Position numbers and translations under genes: made by a program. The notes beneath the pieces were generated by a model. It made no database searches. It saw only the letters and a program-made list of their open reading frames with translations, and had not been told where the DNA came from. From Natribaculum breve (GTDB taxonomy: Archaea; Halobacteriota; Halobacteria; Halobacteriales; Natrialbaceae), in contig NZ_CP095390.1 of assembly GCF_023008585.1 (NCBI RefSeq), positions 2,852,001 to 2,916,000 of the forward strand: DNA of 64,000 nucleotides, written 5' to 3'. Positions 32,975 through 42,993 of the stretch are shown piece after piece. Position 1 is the stretch's first letter, and every line of letters starts with the position of its first letter.

Positions 32975-35890
32975 TCAGTGTGCCGGCCGAGCCGCGACGG
33001 GTTCGAGCGAACCCGAGACGTTCCCGGCGTCGGTCTCGTTCGACGTGGAGTTGCCGTCACCCTCGCCGGTCTCGCTGCCGTCGTTTGCCGTCTCGTTGGC
33101 GTCGGGATCGTCGACGACGTCGTCGGTCTCCTCGAGGGTCACGTCGACGGTCTCGCCGTCGACGACCGCCGTTTCGGGAACGGCGGTCTCGCCGGCGTAG
33201 TGTTGCTGGATGGTGCCGTTGTCGGGCGTGCCGACGAAGACCGCGTAGTCGTCGACCGCCTCGACGCTGCTGTTCGTGTAGCCGTCGTCCGGTCCGAGTT
33301 CGTCGTCCGTCGCGTACGGCACCGTCACCTCGAAACTGCCGTCGTCGGCCAGGTCGGCCTGCTGTGTGTAGGCGAACGTCCGGTTCGTGCCCGTCTCGAG
33401 TTCGACTTGCGCGTAGACCGTCGCGTTCTCGTCGTCGATCACGCTCTGGTCGTCGACCGAGCCGGTGAGCGTCGCGCCCTCGACCCGTTCGAACGTCTTC
33501 ACCGCGGCGGCCTGACGCTGGTCGAAGACCTGCACGTCGAGGTCGGGATTGCTCTGGAGCTGCTGGAGCTCGAGCTGGACCTGCTGGGTGACCCGGCGGT
33601 TGATCGCGACCGCGGGTTGACCGTTCTCGTTCGTGGCGACCTGCCCGTTCCGGGTGATCGCGTAACTGATGTACGTCGGCGTGAACGCGTCGTCCTCGTG
33701 GACGAGCCGGTAGTGTTCCATTCCGGCGGCGTCGTCGAAGTACAGCCGGGACGTGGTCGTGTCGTCGTACGGCAGATTCCCGAACCGCTCGTCGATCTCC
33801 TCGACCGGGATCGACTCGCCGGGCTGGTAATCTGCGGGCGTCACGTAGTGGTCGTAGCCCGGCCCGGTCCACGCCGTGATCGCGCTGAACTTCCCGCCGG
33901 CCGTCGCGTAGTCGATCATCACGTACCGGTGTTGCTCGTCGCGCTCGTCTGCGTTCTCGACTTCCTCGCGCAACTCCTCGGTGGATCGGTCGGCCACCGG
34001 TTCGCCGGCCGCGATCGCCTCGAGGATCAACTCGGCGCGCTCTTCGGACTCCGCGGTGAGAAACGCCGAGGCCGACCGCGCGTTCTGCTGGAACGGGTTC
34101 GCGTGGGGGATCCGCTCGCCCTGGACCGTGATGAGGTGGCCGTAGTCCCACCACGACATCACGCCGTAAGCTCCTTCGGGGTAGTCGTAGTCGCCGTCTT
34201 CGGGGTAGTCGTAGGTGCCGTAGTACTCGAGTTCGGACGCGTTGTCCGCACCGCCGTAGTTACCGGGTTCGGGCGTGTTCTCCGCGAGCCAGTGGTTCGA
34301 GTCCTCCCAGATCATCGCGTCGCTGCTGGGCTGGCTCTGCGCGCCACGTTCCCACGCGGTGTTGCCGGCGGCAGCCATCGGGGGCAAAAGCGGTGCGAAC
34401 AGGAGTACGATCACGAGAACGAAGACGATGACCTGGTAGGTCTCGACGTCCCGGAGCGATTCGGCCGTCCCCGAGAGGTCGAACAGCCGGACGACGTCGG
34501 CGACGAAGACCGCGTTGACGACCGCGACCGCGAGCACGAGGTAGTAGGCGAAGCGAATCTGCGTCATCGACATGCTGATCAGGAACAGCGACCAGACGAT
34601 GACCAGCGTGTACTCCGCGCGATACTCGCGGCCGAGGAACGGCCGTGCGACGAGGAATCCGAGTCCGGCGAGCATCGTGTAGAACGCGGCTCCGAACTCC
34701 TCGAAGACGTGTGTGGTGAAGTTCTCCGGTGGCTGGGCTTCGCGAATCGTGAGCGCACCCGTACTCGGGTCGAGCGGGAGCAACCGTCCGGTGAGGTTCC
34801 CGACGAACGTGTTGTAGAGGTTGGGAAGCACGAGCGCCATCACGAGGAACGCCGCGGCGGCGATACCGACGATCGCGACGGGGTAGTAGTACCGTTCGAG
34901 GCCGCGCTGGTCCCACTGGCGGGCGAGCCAGGCCATGAAGACGACGCCAGCTGCGACAAGCAGGGCTGCGAGCGGCTGGAGGTAGCCGAAACTCGAGACG
35001 TTGAGGCCCGCTCCGCCGTCTTCGATGAGTAGCGCGGTGACGACGGTCGTCGTCGCCATGCTGACGGCACCGACGAACGCGACGTGATCGGGCGAGACGC
35101 CGCGGACGTAGTCGAGACAGAGTTGCACGGCGAAGAAGACGGCGAAGATCCCGATCAGCAGGACGGCCGACGGCCACACCCAGACGTACAGCGAGAGCGC
35201 GAGTCCAGCCAGGACGCTGTAGATCGCCGGCTCGCGGAGGGCGTCCCAGTCTCCGTCGACGACCAGTTCGTAGATCGGCTTCTCCCGCTCCGCCACGCGG
35301 AGTGCGACCATCATCGCCAGCACGGCGATCGCCATGAACAGCACTTCGGCGGTGTGGTGGTCGAGCTGGCCGACCATCGACCGATAGAAGAACGTGCCGG
35401 GTGCGAGCGCGAGCACGGCGATCGAGACGATGCCACCGACCGTGCCGCCGAGTCGCCGGCCCATGTAGAACACTGGAATCGCGACCAGCGCCGCCATCGC
35501 GGGGATGGAGAGTAGCGCGACCGTGTAGAGCGTCTCGGTGGAGGGGCTGCCGAGTCCGACGATCATCGCGGCCGTCACGATCAGCTGGTCGAACAGCGTG
35601 CCGAACTGACCTGCGTATTGGCCGGTCGGAAAACCGGTCCAGACGTCGTACGGTAGCGTTCCCGGATAGTTTTCGGCCGTCCACTGTATCGTTCGCCAGT
35701 GATACCACGAGTCGACTGCGGCCAGGGCGGGAGTGCCGTCCTCGGTAACGAATCGGTCGTACGACCTGATTCGCGCGAGGAACATGAACAGTACCACGGC
35801 CCCGACGACCGGGACGTGATACCACTCTCTCCACGTCTCGAGGGAGGGCGTTTGGGTGTCCTCCTCGACGTGTTCGGTGTCGGTACTCAT
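32975..35890 (-). CDS. aglB: Archaeal oligosaccharyltransferase AglB (STT3)
   Basis: A 971-residue enzyme moving lipid-linked glycans onto Asn of S-layer and other surface proteins. About 13 transmembrane helices fill residues 25-515. The first luminal acidic motif is in the loop ending VDSWYHWRTIQW, and RSMVGQLDHHTAEVLFM holds the DxD-like external loop. The hallmark WWDYG begins at residue 580 in MSWWDYGHLI. The long acidic C-terminal domain faces outside and ends in a Thr/Asn/Asp-rich tail. It is longer than many AglB proteins mainly because of that tail. Start ATG 35890. Confidence 0.96.
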   Translation of the reverse strand: MSTDTEHVEEDTQTPSLETWREWYHVPVVGAVVLFMFLARIRSYDRFVTEDGTPALAAVDSWYHWRTIQWTAENYPGTLPYDVWTGFPTGQYAGQFGTLFDQLIVTAAMIVGLGSPSTETLYTVALLSIPAMAALVAIPVFYMGRRLGGTVGGIVSIAVLALAPGTFFYRSMVGQLDHHTAEVLFMAIAVLAMMVALRVAEREKPIYELVVDGDWDALREPAIYSVLAGLALSLYVWVWPSAVLLIGIFAVFFAVQLCLDYVRGVSPDHVAFVGAVSMATTTVVTALLIEDGGAGLNVSSFGYLQPLAALLVAAGVVFMAWLARQWDQRGLERYYYPVAIVGIAAAAFLVMALVLPNLYNTFVGNLTGRLLPLDPSTGALTIREAQPPENFTTHVFEEFGAAFYTMLAGLGFLVARPFLGREYRAEYTLVIVWSLFLISMSMTQIRFAYYLVLAVAVVNAVFVADVVRLFDLSGTAESLRDVETYQVIVFVLVIVLLFAPLLPPMAAAGNTAWERGAQSQPSSDAMIWEDSNHWLAENTPEPGNYGGADNASELEYYGTYDYPEDGDYDYPEGAYGVMSWWDYGHLITVQGERIPHANPFQQNARSASAFLTAESEERAELILEAIAAGEPVADRSTEELREEVENADERDEQHRYVMIDYATAGGKFSAITAWTGPGYDHYVTPADYQPGESIPVEEIDERFGNLPYDDTTTSRLYFDDAAGMEHYRLVHEDDAFTPTYISYAITRNGQVATNENGQPAVAINRRVTQQVQLELQQLQSNPDLDVQVFDQRQAAAVKTFERVEGATLTGSVDDQSVIDDENATVYAQVELETGTNRTFAYTQQADLADDGSFEVTVPYATDDELGPDDGYTNSSVEAVDDYAVFVGTPDNGTIQQHYAGETAVPETAVVDGETVDVTLEETDDVVDDPDANETANDGSETGEGDGNSTSNETDAGNVSGSLEPVAARPAH

Positions 35891-36223
35891 TAGGTTCCAC
35901 CAATCCCAACCGAAGAATAAGCCTTGTCATCTATTCGCGGCGCTTTCATGTTTCGCTCGAGATCGCCCGCTCGAGCGAGGGGGCTGCTCCACCGTTTCCT
36001 GCATCGCCCCTGGTGAGCACGAATCGCCATGGCTGGGAGAGAATACGTCTTCAGGCATAACTACACCGCGTCGGTCGGCGTCGGCCCGACACCGGAGCGG
36101 CAGTCGAACACCATTCGACGAACGCTTGCGTGCCGTACTTCGACGTGGCGTCCGCCTCTCCCGGTCGCTGCTCGTCGATCCAATCTCGAAATGACTAACT
36201 CTCTCGGTTTCAGACCACTGCGC
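35891..36223. other. Divergent promoter region between aglB and the AglG-like gene
   Basis: A GAATAAGCC sequence near 35914-35922 is a TATA-like element for aglB. On the plus strand the frame of the AglG-like gene stays open upstream (to about 36029) but reads Arg/Ser-rich. The in-frame ATG 36191 could add 11 residues to the chosen start. No other gene is visible. Confidence 0.45.
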
Positions 36224-37144
36224 ATGCGCGTCTCGGTCGTCGTCTGTGAGCATACGCTGGACCGGTACGATGACCTGCAGGACGCCGCCGAAAGCGTCCT
36301 CGAGCAGACGTACGACGACGTCGAGCTCGTGCTCGTCGCCGACGGGAACGAAGCAGTCTGCGAGCGCTTTCACGGGGAGTACGGCGACCGCGAGGAGGTC
36401 CTGATCCACTGCAACGAGGCCAACGTCGGACTACTCGAGAGCCGAAACAACGGGGCAAAAGCGGCGACTGGGGACGTGGTCGCGTTCATCGACGACGACG
36501 CCGTAGCCGACCCGGAGTGGGTCGCCACACTCGTCGAGACGTACGAACGAGAGGGTGCGCTTGCCGCCGGCGGGAGGATGGTGCCAGAGTGGGTGGCCGG
36601 ACGACCGACGTTTCTCCCCGAGGAGTTTTACTTCCTGATCGGCGTCACCCAGCGCGGGTTCGCCGACGGTCGGGGCGAGGTCCGCAACACGTTCGGCTCG
36701 AACATCTCCTTCCGGCGGGACGTCTTCCTCGAGCTGGACGGGTTCGATACCAACATCGGCGGCCGCCAGGGCGACGAAAATCTCCAGGGCGGCGAGACGG
36801 AACTGTGTGCCCGCCTCCGTAGCAAGTACGGCCAGGGCGTCTACTACGAACCCGAGGCGGAGGTCGCCCACAAGGTGTTCGACTACCGGACCGAACTGCT
36901 GTGGTTGCTCGACCGCGCCTTCTGGCAGGGGTACTCGAAGCGCGGGATGGAGGTGCTGGTTCCCGAGTCGACCGGCGAGGAGTACGACTTCCTCGGTCAA
37001 CTCTTTCGGGAGTTCGTCCCGTCGCGCGTGAAACAGCTTTTGACCGCGCCTTCCCTCGAGAAGGCCGTGCAGTTCGTGATGTTGTTCGTCTTTACGACGA
37101 CCGTTGGGTTTGGATACCTCTATGGGATGGCCAAGTGGCGGTGA
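36224..37144 (+). CDS. aglG: AglG-like family 2 glycosyltransferase
   Basis: A 306-residue GT2. MRVSVVVCEHTLDRYDDLQD and ESVLEQTYDDVELVLVADGN are very like the opening of Haloferax AglG, which adds the second sugar of the S-layer N-glycan. The metal site is VAFIDDDAVADPEW, and acceptor-side residues lie in TFGSNISFRRDVFLELDGFD. A C-terminal hydrophobic segment (about 282-302) likely anchors it to the membrane. ATG 36224 is preferred over ATG 36191 from the AglG pattern. It is divergent from aglB. Confidence 0.87.
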   Translation: MRVSVVVCEHTLDRYDDLQDAAESVLEQTYDDVELVLVADGNEAVCERFHGEYGDREEVLIHCNEANVGLLESRNNGAKAATGDVVAFIDDDAVADPEWVATLVETYEREGALAAGGRMVPEWVAGRPTFLPEEFYFLIGVTQRGFADGRGEVRNTFGSNISFRRDVFLELDGFDTNIGGRQGDENLQGGETELCARLRSKYGQGVYYEPEAEVAHKVFDYRTELLWLLDRAFWQGYSKRGMEVLVPESTGEEYDFLGQLFREFVPSRVKQLLTAPSLEKAVQFVMLFVFTTTVGFGYLYGMAKWR

Positions 37145-37153
37145 TCGTCAACT

Positions 37154-38161
37154 ATGACACGGGTACTCTGGCTTACACCGAACAAACCCGAGAATATCAG
37201 CGTGGGTCGTCAACGCATCACTGCTCATCTAGAGGAGAGGGGGTTTACCATCGACCTACAGGCCGGCGACCTGCCGACGCTTCGGAAAGCACTGTATGAT
37301 GACGAAGACTACGACGTCGTCGTGGGAACAACGCGGGCGGGTGCCATCGTCGGAACGGCGATTTCAGTGCTCCGAGGACGGCCACTGGTCGTTGACCACA
37401 TCGATCCGATCCGACAGTTCGAGGAGACGAGCGTGTGGCCGCTGGCGTTCTTCGTCAAACATTTTGAACACCTTGCATTCCGTCGGTCAGCCCACACGCT
37501 ATACGTCTATCCGGAGGAGGCCTCACGAGTGCGTCGATTCGCGTCGTCGGCCAGCGAGACGAATCTCGGCGTAGAATACGACCGATTCGCCGACCCTAGC
37601 CAAGAAGTCATCGAACGTGCCTACGAGCGGTTGTCGCGGTTCGACCTGCACGAGAACGTGGCCATCTACGTCGGCGGCCTCGAACCCATCTATCACATTC
37701 GGGAACTCGTCGACAGTATCGATCATCTGGATAACTGGTCGTTACTCGTACTCGGATCCGGCTCAGAGTCAGAGTACGTCGAACAGGCAGCGGAGGTCAC
37801 GGACGTCACGTTTCTCGGCACCGTCCCACACGAGGACGTGCCTGGGTACCTCTACGCGGCGGATGTGGGTGTCAGTCTGGTTGATGATCCGAATACGCTG
37901 AAAGTACTCGAGTACGGTGCTGCGGGGCTCCCGACAGTTCAGTTGGCGGGCCGAGCCGAGGCGCGGTTAGAGACGGCAGTCGAGTACTGTGAAGCTGATC
38001 CGAAGTCAGTCTCGACGGCGATAGAACGCACTCACGGCCGATCGGTCGATGAGCTTCGGGAAATTGCACAGGATTACAGTTGGGAGAGTATCGCAGATCA
38101 GTACGCTAGTGTCATTGCTAAAGTTGTTAATAGCGCCACTTCAGACTTTCCATCTTCGTAA
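37154..38161 (+). CDS. Family 4-like glycosyltransferase
   Basis: A 335-residue GT-B protein. VLWLTPNKPENISVGRQRIT opens the acceptor domain, and the donor half has VAIYVGGLEPIYHIRELVDS, LLVLGSGSESEYV and VSLVDDPNTLKVLEYGAAGLP with the family's acidic donor site. It lies nine bases after the AglG-like gene. Codon third positions are clearly less GC-rich than upstream, marking the start of the inserted cassette that runs to about 44.4 kb. Confidence 0.85.
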   Translation: MTRVLWLTPNKPENISVGRQRITAHLEERGFTIDLQAGDLPTLRKALYDDEDYDVVVGTTRAGAIVGTAISVLRGRPLVVDHIDPIRQFEETSVWPLAFFVKHFEHLAFRRSAHTLYVYPEEASRVRRFASSASETNLGVEYDRFADPSQEVIERAYERLSRFDLHENVAIYVGGLEPIYHIRELVDSIDHLDNWSLLVLGSGSESEYVEQAAEVTDVTFLGTVPHEDVPGYLYAADVGVSLVDDPNTLKVLEYGAAGLPTVQLAGRAEARLETAVEYCEADPKSVSTAIERTHGRSVDELREIAQDYSWESIADQYASVIAKVVNSATSDFPSS

Positions 38162-38203
38162 ATGATCTAAAGGTCCTTGTAAGAGCTATTGTAACAAGAT
38201 ATT

Positions 38204-39559
38204 ATGAATGTCGCCCTCGTAGTACTTGACACTCTCCGATTGGATGCGTTCCGCGAGCAGTTCGAGTGGCTTCCGGGCCACCGGTTCACCCAGGCGTGGG
38301 CACCCGGGAACTGGACAGTCCCTGTCCACGCAGCTATGTTTACTGGCCGTTCGCCGGCTGAACTAGGCGTTCACGATAAGCATCAGACACTAGATTGCCC
38401 CGATCCGACGCTCGCAGAGATGTTGGGTGAAATCGGCTACCAGACTCGTGCGTTTTCCTCAAACCCCAATGTCTCGCCAGTTTTTCAGTTTGATCGTGGA
38501 TTTGATGAGTTTCGCGGAAGCTGGCGTCTCCGAGGGATGAAACCAGGTGTGTTCGACTGGGAAGGATTTATCGCAGCGAATCGATTGCGCGGCCCCTTCC
38601 GCTACCTGAGTGCGCTGTCGGAGGTCCTGTTTGGAGATGTGGAAACTGTTCCGTCGCTCCGCCGTGGACTTGATATCAAGCTCCGAGATCTTGGTGTCCG
38701 ATCAACGCCATCCGATGACGGTGCCCAAGAAGCACTATCATTCGTTGAGTCGACTGACTTCGGCGACAAGGAGTTTCTATTCATGAATCTCATGGAGGCC
38801 CACGCACCCTACGATCCGCCGAGGGAGTATTGGACTGTCGACGTGGGAACCGATGACCGGAGTTGGACGACATATCCTGCACTGCTCGCAACGATTACTG
38901 GTGGTCCGCCAGATCCGGCAACAGGCGAGAACCTCCGTCAAGCATACTGGGACAGTGTCCGATACCTTTCAGACATCTATGAAGATATTTTCACATCGCT
39001 GTACGAATCCTTCGACGTCGTCATCACTCTCGGTGACCACGGGGAACTATTCGGAGAGTACGACACCTGGCAGCACGCCTACGGAATTTATCCTGAGCTA
39101 ACCCATGTCCCGCTGGTGATATCTGGGGATGAAGTTGATAACGGGATGACAGATACACCGGTAAGTCTGACTGACGTATTCCATACTATTACCAAATTTG
39201 CCGGCGTTGAGAACGAGGATACTGACCGATCACTGATGGCCACAGGTGGTTCTCCCTGTGTGCAGGAGCGACTGGTATACACCGAATATCACGGTGTCGA
39301 CGACCGGAACTGGCAGCAAGTCGAGGGCAAGGGATACGATCCGTCGCCATACGACGAACGATTGTTCGGCGTCGCAGACGAGAATGGACAGTACGGATAT
39401 CAGACGATGAATGGATTCACCGCACCGGCGGAATGTCGAGATACGTTAGAGACGTACGTTGAGGAGTACATTTCTTCACTCGATGTCCAGTCGCTCGGCG
39501 TTGAGGACGACGTGCCGGAATCTGTCCAGCGCCAACTTGAAGATTTGGGCTACATGTAA
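38204..39559 (+). CDS. Sulfatase/alkaline-phosphatase superfamily protein, type A (Thr nucleophile)
   Basis: A 451-residue homologue of the protein at 18620-20068, aligning end to end by eye. VALVVLDTLRLD carries metal ligands, TVPVHAAMFTGR has Thr38 at the nucleophile place, MNLMEAHAPYDPPREY and LGDHGELFGEYDTW the others. It ends VQRQLEDLGYM. The low-complexity insert of the first homologue is missing. Lower GC than its paralogue indicates separate ancestry. It is convergent with a type B gene whose stop lies three bases away. Confidence 0.86.
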   Translation: MNVALVVLDTLRLDAFREQFEWLPGHRFTQAWAPGNWTVPVHAAMFTGRSPAELGVHDKHQTLDCPDPTLAEMLGEIGYQTRAFSSNPNVSPVFQFDRGFDEFRGSWRLRGMKPGVFDWEGFIAANRLRGPFRYLSALSEVLFGDVETVPSLRRGLDIKLRDLGVRSTPSDDGAQEALSFVESTDFGDKEFLFMNLMEAHAPYDPPREYWTVDVGTDDRSWTTYPALLATITGGPPDPATGENLRQAYWDSVRYLSDIYEDIFTSLYESFDVVITLGDHGELFGEYDTWQHAYGIYPELTHVPLVISGDEVDNGMTDTPVSLTDVFHTITKFAGVENEDTDRSLMATGGSPCVQERLVYTEYHGVDDRNWQQVEGKGYDPSPYDERLFGVADENGQYGYQTMNGFTAPAECRDTLETYVEEYISSLDVQSLGVEDDVPESVQRQLEDLGYM

Positions 39560-39562
39560 CAG

Positions 39563-40510
39563 TTAGGCGTATCCAAGATCTCGCAGTCGATTTTCGATAA
39601 TTTCCTCCTCGACGTCGCCGACTGTTGTCACACCCTCATCGGTTATTTTCCGTCGCTCATCATCCTCGATGACAGCCCACGGTACATCGACCAAGGCTGG
39701 ATGTCGTATGCCCTCCGGGTGACCGTACAGACGGATAGGAACCGGCCAGACCCGCTCACCGAGCATATTACCGTGATCAGACGTAACGACAGTCTTGCCG
39801 TCGAGATAGTTGACGAGGTCCAGTGCTGTTGCCAGTCCTCGGTCCAAGTTATCAGCATAGGCGTTCCAGACACTTTCTTGGTCAGTCAGTCCCATCTGTA
39901 GCGCTTGCCACGGATCGTGTGGACGCTCATCGCTATGGTTCCCATCGGTAATTTCGTCTGGACGCCAACTCTGGTACCGAAGTTCTGGATGGCTGATGAA
40001 CGGATAGTGTGGCTGCATGAAGTGGACGATGAGGCGCTTGTTCGGATACTCATCGTAGGCCTCTTTGGCAGCTTGAGCGACTGTTCGTGGAAGAACAGTC
40101 CGTTCCTCATCGTCGAATCCGCTGCGCCATACTTCGTAAAGGTCGTGGAACGAATCGCTAGCAATGGTCGATGTATACGGATTCGAGGCTACGTACACTG
40201 TGTCACCAAAGCGGCCACTGGCGAAGTTACGTTGAGTCCACTCGCGAGTCATGCTACCTGCACTTGTTCGGCGCTGGTAAGTATCGAATCGGTCGAGGTT
40301 AGCAACCTCTTCGAACAAGTCCGCACGACAGGCGTCGAGAACGAGAAGAGTGTCCCAATCTTCGTCCATGATAGAAATAGTGTCGTTAGGATATATGCGA
40401 TGAATTGGCCGGACGACCCGCTGGGTAATCCGGTCTCGAATCCAGATCGGATCGTCGTAGTTGTCCTTGACCTCCGAATACGCGCTCTTCAAGGCGCGAA
40501 CGGGATTCAT
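39563..40510 (-). CDS. Alkaline-phosphatase superfamily protein, type B
   Basis: A 315-residue relative of the protein at 20124-21077. WDTLLVLDACRADLFEEV has the metal Asp, SAGSMTREWTQRNF the likely Ser/Thr nucleophile, IVHFMQPHYPFISHPELR and VVTSDHGNMLGERV the other metal positions. It ends IENRLRDLGYA. As in the first cluster it sits beside a type A gene, but here convergently. Its promoter faces that of the next glycosyltransferase across an AT-rich 65-base gap. Confidence 0.85.
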   Translation of the reverse strand: MNPVRALKSAYSEVKDNYDDPIWIRDRITQRVVRPIHRIYPNDTISIMDEDWDTLLVLDACRADLFEEVANLDRFDTYQRRTSAGSMTREWTQRNFASGRFGDTVYVASNPYTSTIASDSFHDLYEVWRSGFDDEERTVLPRTVAQAAKEAYDEYPNKRLIVHFMQPHYPFISHPELRYQSWRPDEITDGNHSDERPHDPWQALQMGLTDQESVWNAYADNLDRGLATALDLVNYLDGKTVVTSDHGNMLGERVWPVPIRLYGHPEGIRHPALVDVPWAVIEDDERRKITDEGVTTVGDVEEEIIENRLRDLGYA

Positions 40511-40575
40511 AGCGGCGTTTCCGTGCTTCGTAATATAAAGATTTATTCACTCTATTGCCATCCCTCGCGTGTACC

Positions 40576-41520
40576 GTGAGTCCCCACCCGTCCCTGCCGT
40601 CGACGCTCCCTGACAGCGACGGACCACTCGTGTCTGTCGTCGTGCCGACCTACGAGGACGCCGAATACATCGGCGGCGCCCTCGAGAGCATCGCCGACCA
40701 GACACACACCCCAGTCGAGGCAATTATCGTAGACAGTTCCGGCGTCGACTGGCTCGAGTCTCTCGCTATGGAGACTGATTGGTGCCGATACGTCTTCCAA
40801 GAACCTTCTGGACTGTCTGCTGCTCGCAACTATGGTATCGAGTTGGCTGAAGGTGAGTACGTCGGCTTTCTCGACGCCGACGACGAGTGGTTACCCGAGA
40901 AGCTCGAACGCCAGCTAGAGGTCTTCAAAGCGGGCGCTGATGTCGTCTATAGCGACGCCTACGTCATTGAGAACGGTGACAGGTTCCGTCTCTCGTCGCT
41001 TCCGATCGACAACCCTGACCATCACTACGTGAATTTCCTCTACGAGGGCGGTGTTCCGATTCCTACCGTGGTTGCTCGTCGAGAGTGCTTCGAAAGCGAG
41101 CGATTCGACGAGTCTCTTCCTGCCGTTGAGGACCGCCACATGCTCGCCAGACTGTTTTACGAGTACCAGCCTGGTCGTGTCACGGAACCACTCGTAATGT
41201 ACAACCGTCGGTCTAATTCGATGAGTTCCGACGCGGACGTAATGTATGAGGCAGAGATAGCGGTGCTCGACTCGCTATTCGATCGTTACGATGAACTAGC
41301 CCCACATCGTGACAAGTTGTATGCGAAGGCTCAGTACAAGTACGGAAAGCGATTGCTCCGAACTGGTGAGAAGAGAGCCGCACGGCAGGAATTAATAGCA
41401 GTTATCCAGGGTGGTTACGGGGATCTGCGGACATTTGTGCTCCTCTCTGTAACGTTATTGCCAGTCCGCGGAAGACGAATGCTTCGGTATCTCGAGCGAA
41501 TGCAGGAACGACTTACCTGA
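40576..41520 (+). CDS. Family 2 glycosyltransferase
   Basis: A 314-residue GT2. LVSVVVPTYEDAEYIGGALE, VEAIIVDSSGVDWLESL and the metal site VGFLDADDEWLPEKLERQL are classic. VPIPTVVARRECFESERFDE and AVEDRHMLARLFYEY form the acceptor side. The start is GTG 40576 (MSPHPSLPS), about 30 bases after the TATA-like TTTATTC; a TTG seven codons upstream is less likely. The last 50 residues are basic and may contact the membrane. It is part of the lower-GC cassette. Confidence 0.87.
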   Translation: MSPHPSLPSTLPDSDGPLVSVVVPTYEDAEYIGGALESIADQTHTPVEAIIVDSSGVDWLESLAMETDWCRYVFQEPSGLSAARNYGIELAEGEYVGFLDADDEWLPEKLERQLEVFKAGADVVYSDAYVIENGDRFRLSSLPIDNPDHHYVNFLYEGGVPIPTVVARRECFESERFDESLPAVEDRHMLARLFYEYQPGRVTEPLVMYNRRSNSMSSDADVMYEAEIAVLDSLFDRYDELAPHRDKLYAKAQYKYGKRLLRTGEKRAARQELIAVIQGGYGDLRTFVLLSVTLLPVRGRRMLRYLERMQERLT

Positions 41521-41563
41521 CAGGTCCAATACTGGATTGTCGAACATAGAATAGTAACCGCAG

Positions 41564-42967
41564 CTACAGTGCTGGAAGATTGTTCCGAACTGTCGTCCTG
41601 AACTGTGCTGAGATTCCATAGAGGACCGTGAAGTATAGCGCACCACCGACGGCTGCGAGTGTGGTGCCCGCTATCCAGGTTTCTGGGAGCGGTTCACGAC
41701 TGACGGCTACGACTGTACCCATCACTAGCGCGGCGATCCACTGCATCGAGAGCTCTCGGTAGGGAATAGTAACTGTGAGCAGGGTGTCCAAGTACCAGTA
41801 GCCGAGAACGAGTGACACCAGTGCCGAAGTGGCCGTCGCAATCGCTGCACCAACCCAATCGATGGTGTACACCAGTGTCACATTGAGCACGACGTTGACG
41901 ACGATGAACACAGCATTGATACGGAACGCCAGATCCGGTCGGTCGAGGCCACTTAGTGCGTTGGTAAACTGACCGGCGTAGGCGTACACCAGTCGGGCGA
42001 ACAGTAGAATGAACAGCACGGTTGCGGCAGTGTCGTACTGCGGACCGTAGATTCTGAGTACGAGATCGCCGATCACGACACTCCCGACGAAACCCGGTAT
42101 AAGGAATAGGCCGGCGTAGGCTAACGACCTCTCGACCAACGTCTCGACCTGTCCGATATTCTCCCTGCTCGAGAGTTTACTGATTTCAGGGAACATCGTC
42201 TGGCTGATACCGACGCCGAAGATGGCGAAAATCGACGCGAGGTTCCAGGCGATTTCGTAGTAGGTGATGAAGCTGTGGGCTACGAATAACCCGAGGACTA
42301 CAGTGTCCATCGACGCGAACGCGCGGGAACTGATTTTTCCGAGCCAGGAGTACTTGGCAAACGAGAACAACCGCTGGAAGTGTTCGCGCGTCGGCTGCTC
42401 GAGACTGCTCTGGAGTAAGGCTATTCCGGCGATGGCTGCAACCACCACGGCTACCCCGTACCCTGCGAGTAGGCCAACTAGCCCGAAACTAAAGAAGACG
42501 GCCGCGACTTGGACGACGCTTCGTATTCCGATATTGACCGGCTGTAACATCGCCGCGACGTGCATTCGCCGCTCCCCCTGAAGGCTCGCGACCACGAAAT
42601 TATAGCCGAGCGTACAGAATAGAAGTGCGATTACTGCGAAGACGGCATCGATACCGAGATAGTCGTTGATATAATCACGAAAAATCACCAGTGCAAGAGA
42701 GAACGCCAGGAAGACACAAACTTGGATGATGACACCGGCCGTAAGATAGCCACCATCGTCGGTTTCGCTCAGACGTTTTGCGACGGCCGATTGGAACGGT
42801 TTTCCCAGTGTAACTGTTGCCCAGATGAGAACGGCCACTACGAGGAAGTACTTTCCCAGTAGATCTTCGTCGAGCGTCCGCGTGAAATAGATTGTTGCAG
42901 CGAAGCCGGCGATCGAGGAGACGATGTTCGCAACGAAATATATCGCAGAGGTCTGTCCAACTCGCAT
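41564..42967 (-). CDS. Wzx/MATE-type polysaccharide flippase
   Basis: A 467-residue membrane protein with about 12-14 hydrophobic segments. IYFVANIVSSIAGFAATIYF, the central FASMDTVVLGLFVAHSFITYY and QFTNALSGLDRPDLAFRINA match the flippase family. It is only distantly similar to the flippase at 25521. It probably moves the lipid-linked glycan made by the cassette enzymes across the membrane. Only 26 AT-rich bases separate its start from the end of the upstream sulfatase-like gene, so the two are probably one operon. Confidence 0.88.
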   Translation of the reverse strand: MRVGQTSAIYFVANIVSSIAGFAATIYFTRTLDEDLLGKYFLVVAVLIWATVTLGKPFQSAVAKRLSETDDGGYLTAGVIIQVCVFLAFSLALVIFRDYINDYLGIDAVFAVIALLFCTLGYNFVVASLQGERRMHVAAMLQPVNIGIRSVVQVAAVFFSFGLVGLLAGYGVAVVVAAIAGIALLQSSLEQPTREHFQRLFSFAKYSWLGKISSRAFASMDTVVLGLFVAHSFITYYEIAWNLASIFAIFGVGISQTMFPEISKLSSRENIGQVETLVERSLAYAGLFLIPGFVGSVVIGDLVLRIYGPQYDTAATVLFILLFARLVYAYAGQFTNALSGLDRPDLAFRINAVFIVVNVVLNVTLVYTIDWVGAAIATATSALVSLVLGYWYLDTLLTVTIPYRELSMQWIAALVMGTVVAVSREPLPETWIAGTTLAAVGGALYFTVLYGISAQFRTTVRNNLPAL

Positions 42968-42993
42968 TTATATTAATTATTATTAGTTCGGAA

